Assembly (NCBI GenBank): GCA_018242425.1
Contig: JAFEBX010000003.1
Span: forward strand, 372,001-436,000
Source of the DNA: Pseudomonadota bacterium
Lineage (GTDB): Bacteria > Pseudomonadota > Gammaproteobacteria > Xanthomonadales > Xanthomonadaceae
Length of the DNA stretch: 64,000 nucleotides
Direction: 5' to 3'
Part shown: positions 8,824 to 19,319 of the stretch, piece by piece
Numbering within the stretch: position 1 is the stretch's first letter
How the letters are laid out: each line of letters begins with the position of its first letter
Made by a program: the position numbers and the translations under genes
Notes under the pieces: generated by a model
What the model saw: the letters and a program-made list of their open reading frames with translations, nothing else
What the model was told of the DNA's origin: nothing
Database searches by the model: none

Positions 8824-10088
8824 ACCGCTTCATCCTCGCCACCGTCCTTTTGATGCTTGCCGGCACCGCTTCCGCACAGGACGTGCTGATCCGCAACGCC
8901 ACCGTGCATACCGCGACCGCGCGCGGCACGCTGCAGAACGCCGACGTGCTGGTTCGCCACGGCCGCATCGCCGCCGTCGGCCACGGACTGGATGGGGGCG
9001 GCGCACAGGTGATCGATGCCGCCGGCAAGCCACTGACGCCGGCGCTGTTCGCCGGCATCAACGACATCGGCGTGGAAGAGGTGAGTGGCGAACAATCGAC
9101 CGTCGACAGCACCGAATCACTGGCCAGCGGCAAGGACATGGCGGTGCGTCCCGAGTTCGACGTCACCAGCGCCTACAACCCGGAATCGGTGCTGATCCCG
9201 GTGGCGCGCGTCGAGGGCTTCGGCTGGACGATGGTCGCGGCGAATCCGACCAATGGCGGTTCGTTGATCGGCGGACAGGGCGGCGCGTTCCGACTCGACG
9301 GCAGCCTCGACCCGATCGGTGGTCGCGTCCTCTTCCTCACGCTGGGCGGCGATTCCGCCAACCTCACCGGCGGCTCGCGCGCCGGCCAGTGGATGATCCT
9401 CGACCAGCTGATCGACGAAGCGCGCGGCCGCATTTCCGCCGATTCGAAGTTCGCCCTGCTGACGCCGGCAGGCCGCGTGGCGATGGCGAAGTATTTCGGC
9501 GGCGGCGGTCGCGTCGTCGTCACCATCCAGCGCGCATCGGACATCCGCCGCCTGCTGCGCTGGGCGAAGCAGCGCAACGTGCGCATCGCCTTAGTAGGCG
9601 CCAGCGAAGGCTGGAAGGTCGCGAACGAAATCGCTGCGGCCAGGGTGCCGGTGTTCGTCGATGCGCTGGTCGACCTGCCCGCCGACTTCGACCAGATCGG
9701 CGCGACGATGGAGAACGCGGCGAAGCTGCGCGCCGCCGGCGTCGATGTCGGCTTCTACCTGGGCAGCGATGCTTCGCACTACGCGCGCAAATTGCGCCAG
9801 CTCGCCGGCAACGCCGTCGCCAACGGCATGCGCTGGGACGATGCCCTGGCCGGCCTGACCCGGGTACCGGCACAGGCCTTCGGACTGGACAAGGAGATGG
9901 GCAGCATTGCCGTGGGCCAGCGCGCCGACCTGGTGCTGTGGACCGGCGATCCCCTCGACGTCGCCAACACGGCCAGCCAGTTGTGGCTGGACGGCCGCGC
10001 CATCCCGATGGTGTCGCGCCAGACCGAACTGCGCGACCGCTACCTCCATCGCGACGACTCGGTCCTGCCCCCGGCCTACTCGCACTGA
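8820..10088 (+). CDS. Amidohydrolase-like exported protein lacking catalytic histidines
   Basis: A 422-residue protein with a Sec signal peptide (cleavage after ASA, about residue 19) and the overall layout of the preceding amidohydrolase, including a C-terminal IAVGQRADLVLW segment. The usual HxH is replaced by PALFAGINDIG at 74-84; the positions of later metal histidines read TIQRASD and LVGASEG. Only the aspartate region (GSDASH) survives. Catalysis by the standard mechanism is therefore unlikely; it may be a non-catalytic partner of the upstream enzyme. The ATGA overlap fixes the start and argues for equimolar translation. Confidence 0.8.
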   Translation: MNRFILATVLLMLAGTASAQDVLIRNATVHTATARGTLQNADVLVRHGRIAAVGHGLDGGGAQVIDAAGKPLTPALFAGINDIGVEEVSGEQSTVDSTESLASGKDMAVRPEFDVTSAYNPESVLIPVARVEGFGWTMVAANPTNGGSLIGGQGGAFRLDGSLDPIGGRVLFLTLGGDSANLTGGSRAGQWMILDQLIDEARGRISADSKFALLTPAGRVAMAKYFGGGGRVVVTIQRASDIRRLLRWAKQRNVRIALVGASEGWKVANEIAAARVPVFVDALVDLPADFDQIGATMENAAKLRAAGVDVGFYLGSDASHYARKLRQLAGNAVANGMRWDDALAGLTRVPAQAFGLDKEMGSIAVGQRADLVLWTGDPLDVANTASQLWLDGRAIPMVSRQTELRDRYLHRDDSVLPPAYSH

Positions 10089-10211
10089 GGGGAAGCCCGC
10101 GGATCCGGCCAAGAACTGTGACAAGGCCGTCAGTCGACGACGACAGCGCGATGATAAGGTGAGTCTCCGTGTTTGGCGGCACTTGCCGCCATCCCCCAAG
10201 GAGGATGGGAC

Positions 10212-11156
10212 ATGCGAACCGGTTTTCTCGTTGATGCCACCTGCGATCTCCCCGATCGCTACTTCTCGTCCGGCGACGTCATGGTGATGCCGATTACGGT
10301 TCGCATCGGCGACCACATCACCACCGACCAACGCAACGACGAGGTGACGCTGAACTTCCTCGACAGCCAGATCGCCGCCGAAGCCAGCGCCGCCGAAACC
10401 CGCCCGCTCTCCGTCGACCAGATCCACGACCTGTTCCTCAAGCGCCTCGTCGTCGATTACGACTACGTGTTCTGCCTCACCTTCACCCGCGAGCGCAGCC
10501 CGATCTACGAACACGCGACGCAGGCCAGCTTCAGCATCCTCAACGAATACCGCCCGGTGCGCGAAGCCGCCGGCAAGCATTCGCCGTTCTCGTTGCGCGT
10601 GCTCGATACCGGCAGCCTGTTCGCCGGCCAGGGCGTGCCGGTCGCCGCCGGCGTGGCGATGAATGCATCCAGCGACAACGCACCGATGATCCGCGCGAAG
10701 ATGGAACAGATCGCGCGCTCGACCCAGGCTTACGCCGTCGCTCCCGACCTCTACTACCTGCGCAGCCGCGCCCGCGCCAAGGGCGATCGCAGCGTCGGCC
10801 TGGTCAGCGCCATGCTCGGCAGCGCCCTCGACATCAAGCCGATCCTGCACTGCAACCAGGGCGTGACCCGCCCGGTGGCCAAGGTCCGCGGGTTCGAAGC
10901 CGCGGTCGAGAAACTGTTCACCGAAACCGCCAACGAAGTGGATCGCGGACTGGTCACGCCCCATCTCACCCTGAGCTACGGCGGACCGCTGGAGAAGCTG
11001 CGCGAGTTCCCGGGTTACGAGAACCTGATGCTGGCCTGCCGCAACAACGGCGTGGAATTGCTGGAATCGCTGATGAGCCTGACCGGCATCATCAACCTCG
11101 GCCCCGGCGCGGTGTCGCTCGGCTTCGCCTGCGATCGCAAGCCGGCGCTGATCTGA
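10212..11156 (+). CDS. DegV family protein
   Basis: A 314-residue DegV-fold protein. The N-terminus FLVDATCDLP is the family's first motif, followed by PITVRIGD near residue 28, the Thr/Ser-containing segment FCLTFTRERSPIYEHA near 90, and SALDIKPILH near 210, where family members contact a bound fatty acid. DegV/FakB proteins bind fatty acids, usually with a FakA kinase in Firmicutes; in proteobacteria the partner is unclear. A perfect AAGGAGG ribosome binding site precedes the chosen ATG, deciding it over an upstream in-frame codon. Confidence 0.85.
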   Translation: MRTGFLVDATCDLPDRYFSSGDVMVMPITVRIGDHITTDQRNDEVTLNFLDSQIAAEASAAETRPLSVDQIHDLFLKRLVVDYDYVFCLTFTRERSPIYEHATQASFSILNEYRPVREAAGKHSPFSLRVLDTGSLFAGQGVPVAAGVAMNASSDNAPMIRAKMEQIARSTQAYAVAPDLYYLRSRARAKGDRSVGLVSAMLGSALDIKPILHCNQGVTRPVAKVRGFEAAVEKLFTETANEVDRGLVTPHLTLSYGGPLEKLREFPGYENLMLACRNNGVELLESLMSLTGIINLGPGAVSLGFACDRKPALI

Positions 11157-11217
11157 GTCTCACGGCGGGCAAACAACCCGGCGGTATCCTGTCGGTGGTT
11201 TTGCGCAAAGGACACCG

Positions 11218-11559
11218 ATGGCCACCCGCTTCTACCTGACCCTGCCCGATCCCGAACTCGCCCGCGGCAAGAACGGCTTCGGCTTCCACTCCCACGGCGC
11301 TGCCGGTTTCGCGCAGGAACTGCAGGACGCCTTGCGGACCACCACGCTGTTCCGCAAGTGGCTCGACAAGCAGGACGATCCGGACAACATCGATCCGCTG
11401 CTGGGTGCGACCGACCCCGACGCAACGGTCACTGGTGAACAACGCGACCTCCACATCGACCTGGTCGCAACCACGTCGCTGAAGGGCGACATCGTCAAGC
11501 ATCGCATGGCACTGCTGGCCGGCTCGCACTGGCAGCTGCGCGACGTCACCTCGGCCTGA
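11218..11559 (+). CDS. Conserved hypothetical protein, 113 residues
   Basis: A small soluble protein without signal peptide or membrane segment. It starts MATRFYLTLPDPE and has acidic and polar stretches (KQDDPDNIDP near residue 62). No domain is recognised; I believe homologues occur only in Xanthomonadaceae. AAAGGA lies 8 nt before the ATG. Its stop codon overlaps the apparent CTG start of the PP-loop gene (CTGA), so the two are probably translated together. Confidence 0.7.
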   Translation: MATRFYLTLPDPELARGKNGFGFHSHGAAGFAQELQDALRTTTLFRKWLDKQDDPDNIDPLLGATDPDATVTGEQRDLHIDLVATTSLKGDIVKHRMALLAGSHWQLRDVTSA

Positions 11560-12245
11560 GCACGACTTCGCCCCCGCAAGCGCTGCTGTCCTGGAGTGGC
11601 GGCAAGGATTCGGCATGGACACTGCATGCATCGCGGCAGCGCGGCGATATCGAAATCGTCGCCCTGCTGACCACGCTGACGCAGGGTTACGATCGAATTT
11701 CGATGCAGGGCATCCGGCGCGACCTGCTGCACGCACAGGCGCGGGCGGCGGGACTGCCGCTGGTCGAAGCGTGGATCCCGCAGCAGGCCGACAACGCCAG
11801 TTACGAATCCAGCTTCGCCAATGCGCTGGATGAAGCGCAGTCGCGCTGGCCCGGCATCCGTGACATCGCCTTCGGCGACCTGTTCCTCGCCGACATCCGG
11901 GATTGGCGTGAATCGCTGTGTACGCGACTGGGCTGGAACGCGCATTTCCCGATCTTCGGCAGCGATACCGCGCGACTCGGTCGCGAGATGATCGCCGGCG
12001 GGTTGCGCGCCCATGTGTGCTGCGTCGATACCAGCCAGCTCGACGACAGGTTTTCCGGGCGCGCCTACGACATGGCATTGCTGGACGAACTTCCGGCATC
12101 CTGCGATCCCTGCGGCGAGCGCGGCGAATTCCATACCGTGGTATCGGCGGGACCGATGTTCGATCACCCGATCCCGTTGGAGCGCGGCGACGACGTGCTG
12201 CGCGACGGGCGTTTCAACTACACGGACTTCCTGCTCGCCGGCTGA
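11556..12245 (+). CDS. Dph6-like PP-loop ATPase, apparent CTG start
   Basis: A 229-residue adenosine-nucleotide alpha-hydrolase-fold (PP-loop) protein of the diphthine-ammonia-ligase-like family. The nucleotide-binding motif SGGKDS is at residues 14-19, FGDLFLADIRDWRE near 106, and CDPCGERGEFHT near 188, the last being typical of this family. Bacteria lack diphthamide, so the true substrate is unknown. No ATG, GTG or TTG lies in frame between the upstream stop and the PP-loop; the first ATG (11703) would delete the motif. The best start is CTG at 11556, overlapping the stop of the upstream gene. Confidence 0.75.
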   Translation: MSTTSPPQALLSWSGGKDSAWTLHASRQRGDIEIVALLTTLTQGYDRISMQGIRRDLLHAQARAAGLPLVEAWIPQQADNASYESSFANALDEAQSRWPGIRDIAFGDLFLADIRDWRESLCTRLGWNAHFPIFGSDTARLGREMIAGGLRAHVCCVDTSQLDDRFSGRAYDMALLDELPASCDPCGERGEFHTVVSAGPMFDHPIPLERGDDVLRDGRFNYTDFLLAG

Positions 12246-12248
12246 TTT

Positions 12249-14885
12249 TCAACCGGTGTGCTGGATGCCGGCGGCAATGCCGTTCACCGTTTCCTTCAGC
12301 GCGATGAACACCGTTTCATCCTCGCGTCCACCCTCGCGCCAGCGCCGCAACAGGTCGACCTGGAGCAGGCTGATCGGATCGACATAGGGGTTGCGCAGGC
12401 GGATCGCCAGGCGCAGGCGATATTCGTTGGCCAGCAGGCGATCGCTGCCGCGCAGGGCTTGCACCGCCGCGCAGGCGCGCGCGTATTCGTCGCGGATCTG
12501 CGCGAAATAACGCCTGCCCTCGACACCGGCGAGCAGCGAATAGCGCTCGAAGATATCCATGTCGGCGGTCGCCAGCGCGACTTCGAGATCGCCCAATGTC
12601 GCCGCGAAGAATGGCCATTCGCGCGCCATCGTCGCCATCGCTTCCAGCCCGTGTTCGGCGATGCCGCGTTCCAGCGCGGTGCCGGTGCCGTACCAGCCGG
12701 TGAGTTGCGAACGATTCTGCGACCACGCGAAGACCCACGGGATCGCCCGCAACTGGTCGATGCCGCCATCGCGGCGACGCGACGGTCGCGAGCCGAATTG
12801 CAGGCGCTCGATCACGTCGATCGGCGTCGCCTTGCGGAAATATTCGACGAAGCCGGGATCCTCGTGGACCAGCGCGCGATAGTGCCCGCGCGCGGTATCG
12901 GCCAGCACGCCCATCGTCCCGATCCACGTTTCCTCGCGCGCATCCGCCGGGCGCGGGCTCAGGCTGGCCTGCAATACCGCGCCGGTGAGTTGTTCGAGAT
13001 TGCGCAGCGCCAGCGCGCGGATGCCGTACTTGCGATGGATCACTTCGCCCTGTTCGGTCAGGCGCAGCACGCCATTGACCGAACCGCGCGGCGCCGCGAT
13101 CACCGCGCGCACCGAATTGCCGCCACCGCGACTCACCGTGCCGCCGCGGCCGTGGAAGAACACGATGCGCACGCCGGTTTCACGCGCCAGTTCGGTCAGC
13201 ACGCGCTGGCTGCGTTGCAGGGTCCAGCGCGACGACAGCATGCCGCCGTCCTTGGCGCTGTCGGAATACCCGAGCATCACCATCTGGCGATTCCCGCGCG
13301 TTTCCAGATGGCGGCGATAGACCGGATCGGCGAACAGGCCGCGCATCACTTCAGGAGCAGCGCGCAGGTCATCGATGGTTTCAAACAGCGGCGCGACGTC
13401 GAGCGGCACCGCATGGTTCTCGGTGCATCCCGCCATCCTCGCCAGCGTCAGTACCGCCAGAACGTCGGCGGCGCTGCGGCTCATGCTGATGATATAGGGC
13501 CCCAAGGCGCGCTCGCCGTAACGCTGGCGCGCCTCGCGGATCGCCGCGAACACATCGAGCGTCGCCTTCGCGGCATCCGACGACGGCTGCGCCAACGCCG
13601 CTTCGTGCACCGCGGAATCCTGGCGCAGGTCGAGGGCGGCGAGATGGAAACCGAAACTGCGGGCGCGGATGCGCACCCGCCACAGCGCTTCGACACCCGC
13701 GTGTTCGCCGCGTCCGCCGCGCAGGCTGGCGTCGACCAGGTCGAGATCGGCGATGAATTCACCGGCACTGGCGTAGGCACCCGGTGCTTCGTCGTCGATC
13801 GTCATCGCCAACCGCGCATCAACCAGGTGCAGCAACTGGCGATAGGGCATGTCGTCGTAGCGCGCGCCGAGCGTCGGCGCCGCATTCGGCAACAAGGCCT
13901 TGTATTGGCTGACCCGTTCGCGCAATTCCGGCGATACCACCGCGCGATCCAGCGTCTGCGTCAACACCTTGTCGAGCGTGCGCAGGTCGCGCCGGTACAG
14001 CGTCAGCACGCGCTTGCGCTGCGATGCCAGCGTCGCGCGAATCGTTTCCGCGCCGACATTGGGGTTGCCGTCCATGTCGCCGCCGACCCAGGTCGCGAAG
14101 CGCAGGAATTCGCCGGGCTCGATCGCCTCGCCCCACGCGCCTTTGACCGAACGCGAAAATTCGCGATGCAGCGCCGGCAGCACGCGATACAGCACTTCGC
14201 CGAGATAGAAGCCGACGTGCGCGGTCTCGTCGGCGACGGTCGGGCGCAGCGGCGAGGCCTCGGCCGTCTGCCACGCGGTGGTCAGCGCCTGGCGGATGCG
14301 CGTGGTGTCGCCTTCGCGTTCGTCGGGCGTGCGGGTGCGATCGATGTCGGCGACCAGGCGGCGAACGATGTCGTGCTCCTTGTCGAGCAGGGCACGGCGC
14401 ACGCTTTCGGTCGGGTGTGCGGTCAGCACCGGTTCGATCCGCAACGACGGCAGCAAGGCTTCGACATCAGCCAGCGTCACGCCATCGCGCTGCAGCTGCG
14501 CGCATACCGCGTCGAGGCTGCCCGGCTGCGCACCGGCGCCGGTGCGCTGGTAATCGCGGCGGCGACGGATGCGGTGCACGCGTTCGGCGAGGTTGATCGC
14601 ACGGAAATAGGTGGCGAAGGCGCGCGCCAACGCTTCGGCATCGGCGGTCGACACCTGCTCCAGCCGCACGGTCAACGCATCCACCGGCAACTGCTTTTCA
14701 CGACGGGCGATCGCTTCGCGCCGCAACGTCTCGACAGTGTCGAGGAAGGCGGAAGAGGTCTGCTCGCCCAGCATCTCGCCGACCAGCACGCCGAGGCGGC
14801 GAACGTCATCGCGCAGGAGGACATCGGTCTCGGCGAACTGCAGGGATTCGCGCAGGGGGGCCTCGGCGGCGGGGATCTGGCTCAT
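12249..14885 (-). CDS. ppc: Phosphoenolpyruvate carboxylase
   Basis: Fixes bicarbonate onto phosphoenolpyruvate to give oxaloacetate, replenishing the TCA cycle. The 878-residue product has the catalytic histidine H157 in LTAHPTES, the GYSDSAKDGG segment, the FFHGRGGTVSRGGG loop, and a C-terminus reading NGIAAGIQHTG that closely follows the E. coli enzyme's end. Length is normal. The stop lies 3 nt from the convergent PP-loop gene. A CATAGT hexamer ends 8 nt before the ATG, so the mRNA may be nearly leaderless. Confidence 0.97.
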   Translation of the reverse strand: MSQIPAAEAPLRESLQFAETDVLLRDDVRRLGVLVGEMLGEQTSSAFLDTVETLRREAIARREKQLPVDALTVRLEQVSTADAEALARAFATYFRAINLAERVHRIRRRRDYQRTGAGAQPGSLDAVCAQLQRDGVTLADVEALLPSLRIEPVLTAHPTESVRRALLDKEHDIVRRLVADIDRTRTPDEREGDTTRIRQALTTAWQTAEASPLRPTVADETAHVGFYLGEVLYRVLPALHREFSRSVKGAWGEAIEPGEFLRFATWVGGDMDGNPNVGAETIRATLASQRKRVLTLYRRDLRTLDKVLTQTLDRAVVSPELRERVSQYKALLPNAAPTLGARYDDMPYRQLLHLVDARLAMTIDDEAPGAYASAGEFIADLDLVDASLRGGRGEHAGVEALWRVRIRARSFGFHLAALDLRQDSAVHEAALAQPSSDAAKATLDVFAAIREARQRYGERALGPYIISMSRSAADVLAVLTLARMAGCTENHAVPLDVAPLFETIDDLRAAPEVMRGLFADPVYRRHLETRGNRQMVMLGYSDSAKDGGMLSSRWTLQRSQRVLTELARETGVRIVFFHGRGGTVSRGGGNSVRAVIAAPRGSVNGVLRLTEQGEVIHRKYGIRALALRNLEQLTGAVLQASLSPRPADAREETWIGTMGVLADTARGHYRALVHEDPGFVEYFRKATPIDVIERLQFGSRPSRRRDGGIDQLRAIPWVFAWSQNRSQLTGWYGTGTALERGIAEHGLEAMATMAREWPFFAATLGDLEVALATADMDIFERYSLLAGVEGRRYFAQIRDEYARACAAVQALRGSDRLLANEYRLRLAIRLRNPYVDPISLLQVDLLRRWREGGREDETVFIALKETVNGIAAGIQHTG

Positions 14886-15011
14886 CCCCCCAGACTATGC
14901 ACTATTTTGCGGCGGCGCAGCATTGGCTGTTTCGGAGCCGCGAACGATTCCTTGACGGGCGCTTTCGCCGATGGGGCACAGGCTGGTCTTTCGTCAGAGA
15001 GGAGATCCGCC

Positions 15012-15257
15012 ATGTCCGAACTCGACACCCGCGATCGCAACGCCATGCCTGCTGGTGAGTTCGCCTTCCCCAGGGAGCGCAAATTGCCGATCCACGATGC
15101 GAAGCATGTCCGCAATGCAGTCGCCCGTTTCGACCAGGTCGAGGACGTCAGCGACAGCGAGCGCGATGCCGCCTGGAAGCGCATCGAAACCGCCGCGCGC
15201 AAATTCGACGTCGAGTTGCACGAAACAAATTGGCACGAACTCGGCAAGCCCCATTGA
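15012..15257 (+). CDS. Small conserved protein, 81 residues (DUF6582-like)
   Basis: A short acidic/basic soluble protein with the pattern LPIHDAKHVRNAVARFDQV in the middle and a C-terminal KFDVELHE. The same pattern occurs in small bacterial proteins and in the tails of some phage-related proteins; I place it tentatively with DUF6582. GGAGAT precedes the ATG. It stands alone, divergent from ppc and upstream of the TPR lipoprotein. No function can be assigned. Confidence 0.7.
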   Translation: MSELDTRDRNAMPAGEFAFPRERKLPIHDAKHVRNAVARFDQVEDVSDSERDAAWKRIETAARKFDVELHETNWHELGKPH

Positions 15258-15344
15258 TGAGGTTGTCGGCCGCGGGACGCGATGGGAAGATCCGCATGCG
15301 GCACTGGGCCGCCTGATCGCGCCTGACCGCCGGAAGGATCCAGC

Positions 15345-16997
15345 ATGCGGCCGCATGTCTTCCCCTGTGCCCTTGCCGTTGCGATTGCCTGCGTTGCAGC
15401 TGGCTGCAAATCGCCGGCACCCAGCGCCACCGCGGCACCACCGCTGTTCGAAACGTTCGGGACCCTGCATCGCGACATCGGCAGCACCTCACCCATGGCC
15501 CAGCGTTATTTCGACCAGGGCCTGCGACTGCTCTACGGTTTCAACCATGACGCCGCCGGCCGCGCCTTCGCGGAATCGGCGCGACTCGACCCCGAGTGCG
15601 CGATCTGCGTGTGGGGGCAGTCGGTGGTACTCGGCCCCAACATCAACATGGTGATGGATCCCGCTGCCGCCGCGGAAGCCACCGCACTGGCACGGCGCGC
15701 GGCCAGCCTGTCGAAGCATGCCAAGCCCGCGGATCGCGCACTGATCGCGGCGTTGCAGGTTCGCTATGCCGTTCCCGCGCCAGCGGATCGCAAGCCGCTC
15801 GATCGCGCCTATGCCGACGCGATGACGCAGGCGGCGCGCGATTTTCCCGATGACGACGACATCGCAACGCTGCACGCCGAATCGCTGATGGACCTGACCC
15901 CATGGGCGTACTGGTCCACGGATGGCAAGACGCCCGGCGCATCCACCCCGACGATCCTCGCCGAGCTGGAGCGGGTACTCGCGCGCAATCCGCAGCACAT
16001 CGGCGCGATGCACTACTACATCCACGCCACCGAGGCCTCGGCGACACCGCAACGCGCGCTGCGCTACGCCGACACGCTGGCGAAGCTCGCCCCCGGTTCC
16101 GGCCACCTGGTGCACATGCCCGCGCATACCTACATCCGCGTCGGTCGCTACCACGACGCCACCATGATCAACTTCGACGCCAGCACCGCCGATGCGGCCT
16201 TCCTCGCCGTGTGTCGCGGCACCAATGGCATCTATCCGCTGGGCTACGTGCCGCACAACTGGCATTTCGCGAGCATGACCGCCGGCCTGTCCGGTTCGGA
16301 AACGCTGGCCTTGCGCGCATCGGACCAGACCGCACTGCGCGCCGACCGCAACAGGATGGGCACCGACACCTCGTTGCAGGCCATGCAGTTGTTCGTGGTG
16401 ACGCCGCTGTTCACCCAGGTCCGCTTTGGTCGCTGGAACGACATCCTCGCGCAGTCGTCGCCACCGGGCGACCTGCCGTTCACCTCCGCGATCTGGCGTT
16501 TCGCGCGCGGCATGGCGCATGCGCGTACTGGCGACACCATCGCCGCTCAGGCTGATCTCGCTGCGCTACGTGGCATCTCCGCCGATCCCGCGCTCGCGAA
16601 AACGCGCTTCACCAACGGCGCCGATGCCCTCGTGGCGGTCGCCGTGCCATTCCTGCAAGGCGAAGTGCTGCGTGCACAGGGCGACCTCAAGGGATCCGTC
16701 GCGGCCTTGCGCCTGGCCGCTACAGCCGAAGACAAGCTGCTCTACGACGAGCCCGCCAACTGGCCGCTACCGGTCCGCCCCTATCTCGGCGCGGCGCTGC
16801 TGGAAGCCGGCGACGCCCGCGCGGCCGCAGACGCTTATCGACAGGACCTGGTGACGTATCCGGACAACGGCTGGTCGCTGTACGGGCTGATGCTTGCGCA
16901 GAAGCGGTTGAACGATCCTGCCGCGGCCGACACCGAGAAGCGCTATCGTGATGCCTGGCAATGGGCGGACGCACCACTCACCGCCTCGCGCTATTGA
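15345..16997 (+). CDS. TPR-repeat lipoprotein of unknown function
   Basis: A 550-residue exported protein. The signal peptide ends in VAAGC, giving lipidated C21. The rest is helical and TPR-like: AQRYFDQGLRLLYGFNHDAA near residue 51, then further helix pairs, with conserved-looking HYYIHATEA near 224, HMPAHTYIRVGRYHDA near 252 and PHNWHF near 304. Several histidines in these loops resemble a family of TPR proteins annotated without function, so metal binding is possible but unproven. It converges on the formaldehyde operon with one base between the stop codons. Confidence 0.8.
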   Translation: MRPHVFPCALAVAIACVAAGCKSPAPSATAAPPLFETFGTLHRDIGSTSPMAQRYFDQGLRLLYGFNHDAAGRAFAESARLDPECAICVWGQSVVLGPNINMVMDPAAAAEATALARRAASLSKHAKPADRALIAALQVRYAVPAPADRKPLDRAYADAMTQAARDFPDDDDIATLHAESLMDLTPWAYWSTDGKTPGASTPTILAELERVLARNPQHIGAMHYYIHATEASATPQRALRYADTLAKLAPGSGHLVHMPAHTYIRVGRYHDATMINFDASTADAAFLAVCRGTNGIYPLGYVPHNWHFASMTAGLSGSETLALRASDQTALRADRNRMGTDTSLQAMQLFVVTPLFTQVRFGRWNDILAQSSPPGDLPFTSAIWRFARGMAHARTGDTIAAQADLAALRGISADPALAKTRFTNGADALVAVAVPFLQGEVLRAQGDLKGSVAALRLAATAEDKLLYDEPANWPLPVRPYLGAALLEAGDARAAADAYRQDLVTYPDNGWSLYGLMLAQKRLNDPAAADTEKRYRDAWQWADAPLTASRY

Positions 16998-16998
16998 G

Positions 16999-17828
16999 TC
17001 AGCCGCGCAACGCCGCGGCGTGGTGCGCGACGTGGTCACCGATGAAACTGGCGATGAAGTAGTAGCTGTGGTCGTAACCCGGCTGCATGCGCAGTGTCAG
17101 CGGATGGCCGGTCGACTCACAGGCTTCGCGCAGCAATTCCGGTTTCAGTTGCGTGGCGAGGAATTCGTCGGCGTCGCCCTGGTCCACCAGCAGTGGCAGC
17201 TTGCCGCCGGATGATTTCACCAGCTCAACCGCGTCGTGCTGCTTCCAGGCTTCGCGATCCTCCCCGAGATAGGCGGAGAACGCCTTCTCGCCCCATGGCA
17301 CCCGTGACGGCGCGACGATCGGCGAAAACGCCGAGACGCTGCGATAGCGATCGGGATTCTTCAGGGCGATGGTCAATGCACCGTGCCCGCCCATCGAATG
17401 GCCGCTGATCGCGCGCGCATCGGTTGCCGGGAAATTCGCCTCGACCAACGCCGGCAATTCATCCACCACATAGTCGTACATGCGGTAATTGCGCGACCAT
17501 GGCGCCTGCGTCGCGTTGACGTAGAAACCCGCGCCCTTGCCGAGATCGTAGCCATCGGCATCCGGCACGTCGTCGCCACGCGGACTGGTGTCGGGCGCGA
17601 CGATGATCACCCCGTGTTCCGCCGCGTAGCGCTGGGCGCCGGCCTTGGTGATGAAATTCTGTTCGGTGCAAGTGAGGCCGGACAGCCAGTACAGCACCGG
17701 GCAACGCTCGTTCACGGCTTGCGGCGGCAGGTAGACCGCGAAATTCATCGCGCATTCGAGCACTTCGGAATGATGGCGCCAGACGTCCTGCCAGCCACCG
17801 AAGCAGGCGCGGTGCTCGATGCCTTCCA

Positions 17829-17829
<1 letters not shown>
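16999..17829 (-). CDS. fghA: S-formylglutathione hydrolase
   Basis: Hydrolyses S-formylglutathione to formate and glutathione, the last step of the glutathione-dependent formaldehyde pathway. The 276-residue alpha/beta hydrolase has nucleophile S145 in GHSMGGHG, an aspartate in DQGDADEF and a histidine in YDHSYYF. Family markers [14 protein letters not shown] and APDTSPRG are present near residues 46-90. The ATG overlaps the adhC stop by one base (TGATG), which shows translational coupling and sets the start. Confidence 0.96.
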
Positions 17830-18953
<1,124 letters not shown>

Positions 18954-18971
18954 TTACTTGGAAAGTAGGAA

Positions 18972-19247
18972 TTACTTGAGATAAGAGCGGACCAGCGTGA
19001 CCGCGGCGTTGATGCCGTCGTCGCGGCGCCCACGCGACTTCGTTGCCTGCCCGAATTCCTCGCGCAGATGGCTTTCCAGCACTTCCGACATCAGCCCGTT
19101 CACCGCACCCCGCACGGCCGCCAGTTGCTGCAACACCGGCGCGCATTCGGCTCCGGCCTCCAGCGAGCGTTCAAGCGCGTCGAGCTGGCCGCGGATGCGG
19201 CGCACGCGCGTGAGTGCTTTCTTCTTGTCGGCGGGGGAATGGGGCAC
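18972..19247 (-). CDS. frmR: FrmR/RcnR-CsoR family formaldehyde-sensing repressor
   Basis: A 91-residue all-helical DNA-binding repressor. RVRRIRGQLDALERSLE near residue 14, a single cysteine in GAECAPVLQQLAAVRGAVNGL near 33, and ESHLREEF near 58 match the CsoR/RcnR/FrmR family; family members sense formaldehyde through Pro2 and the conserved cysteine, and here the sequence begins M-P-H-S with Pro2 present. The start is GTG; an ATG five bases upstream is out of frame. Immediately upstream is a G-tract inverted repeat typical of this family's operators, so it should repress its own operon. Confidence 0.93.
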   Translation of the reverse strand: MPHSPADKKKALTRVRRIRGQLDALERSLEAGAECAPVLQQLAAVRGAVNGLMSEVLESHLREEFGQATKSRGRRDDGINAAVTLVRSYLK

Positions 19248-19263
19248 GGCATGATCGGGGTTG

Positions 19264-19287
19264 ATACTGGGGGGCAGTATACCCCCC
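19264..19287 (-). promoter_or_regulatory. FrmR operator with overlapping -10
   Basis: Between frmR and the upstream gene lies TACTG-GGGGG-CAGTA, a perfect inverted repeat around a G-tract, followed at once by TATACCCCCC. A/T-rich arms flanking a G/C tract are the known layout of CsoR/RcnR/FrmR operators. On the minus strand the site contains TATACT, a good -10 hexamer about 30 nt before the frmR GTG, so bound FrmR would block RNA polymerase. The -35 is weak (CTGCGA at about 17 nt). Confidence 0.75.
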
Positions 19288-19319
19288 GCGCCGCGAAATC
19301 GCAGCGCGGCGTCGCCGGA

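Noticed and set aside
12258..15257. A 999-codon open frame on the plus strand opposite ppc
   Set aside because: Antisense shadow of a clear PEP carboxylase; in GC-rich DNA with strong third-position bias such frames stay open by chance. Composition is Arg/His/Gln-rich and shows no domain. Its 3' end merely reads into the real 81-residue gene.
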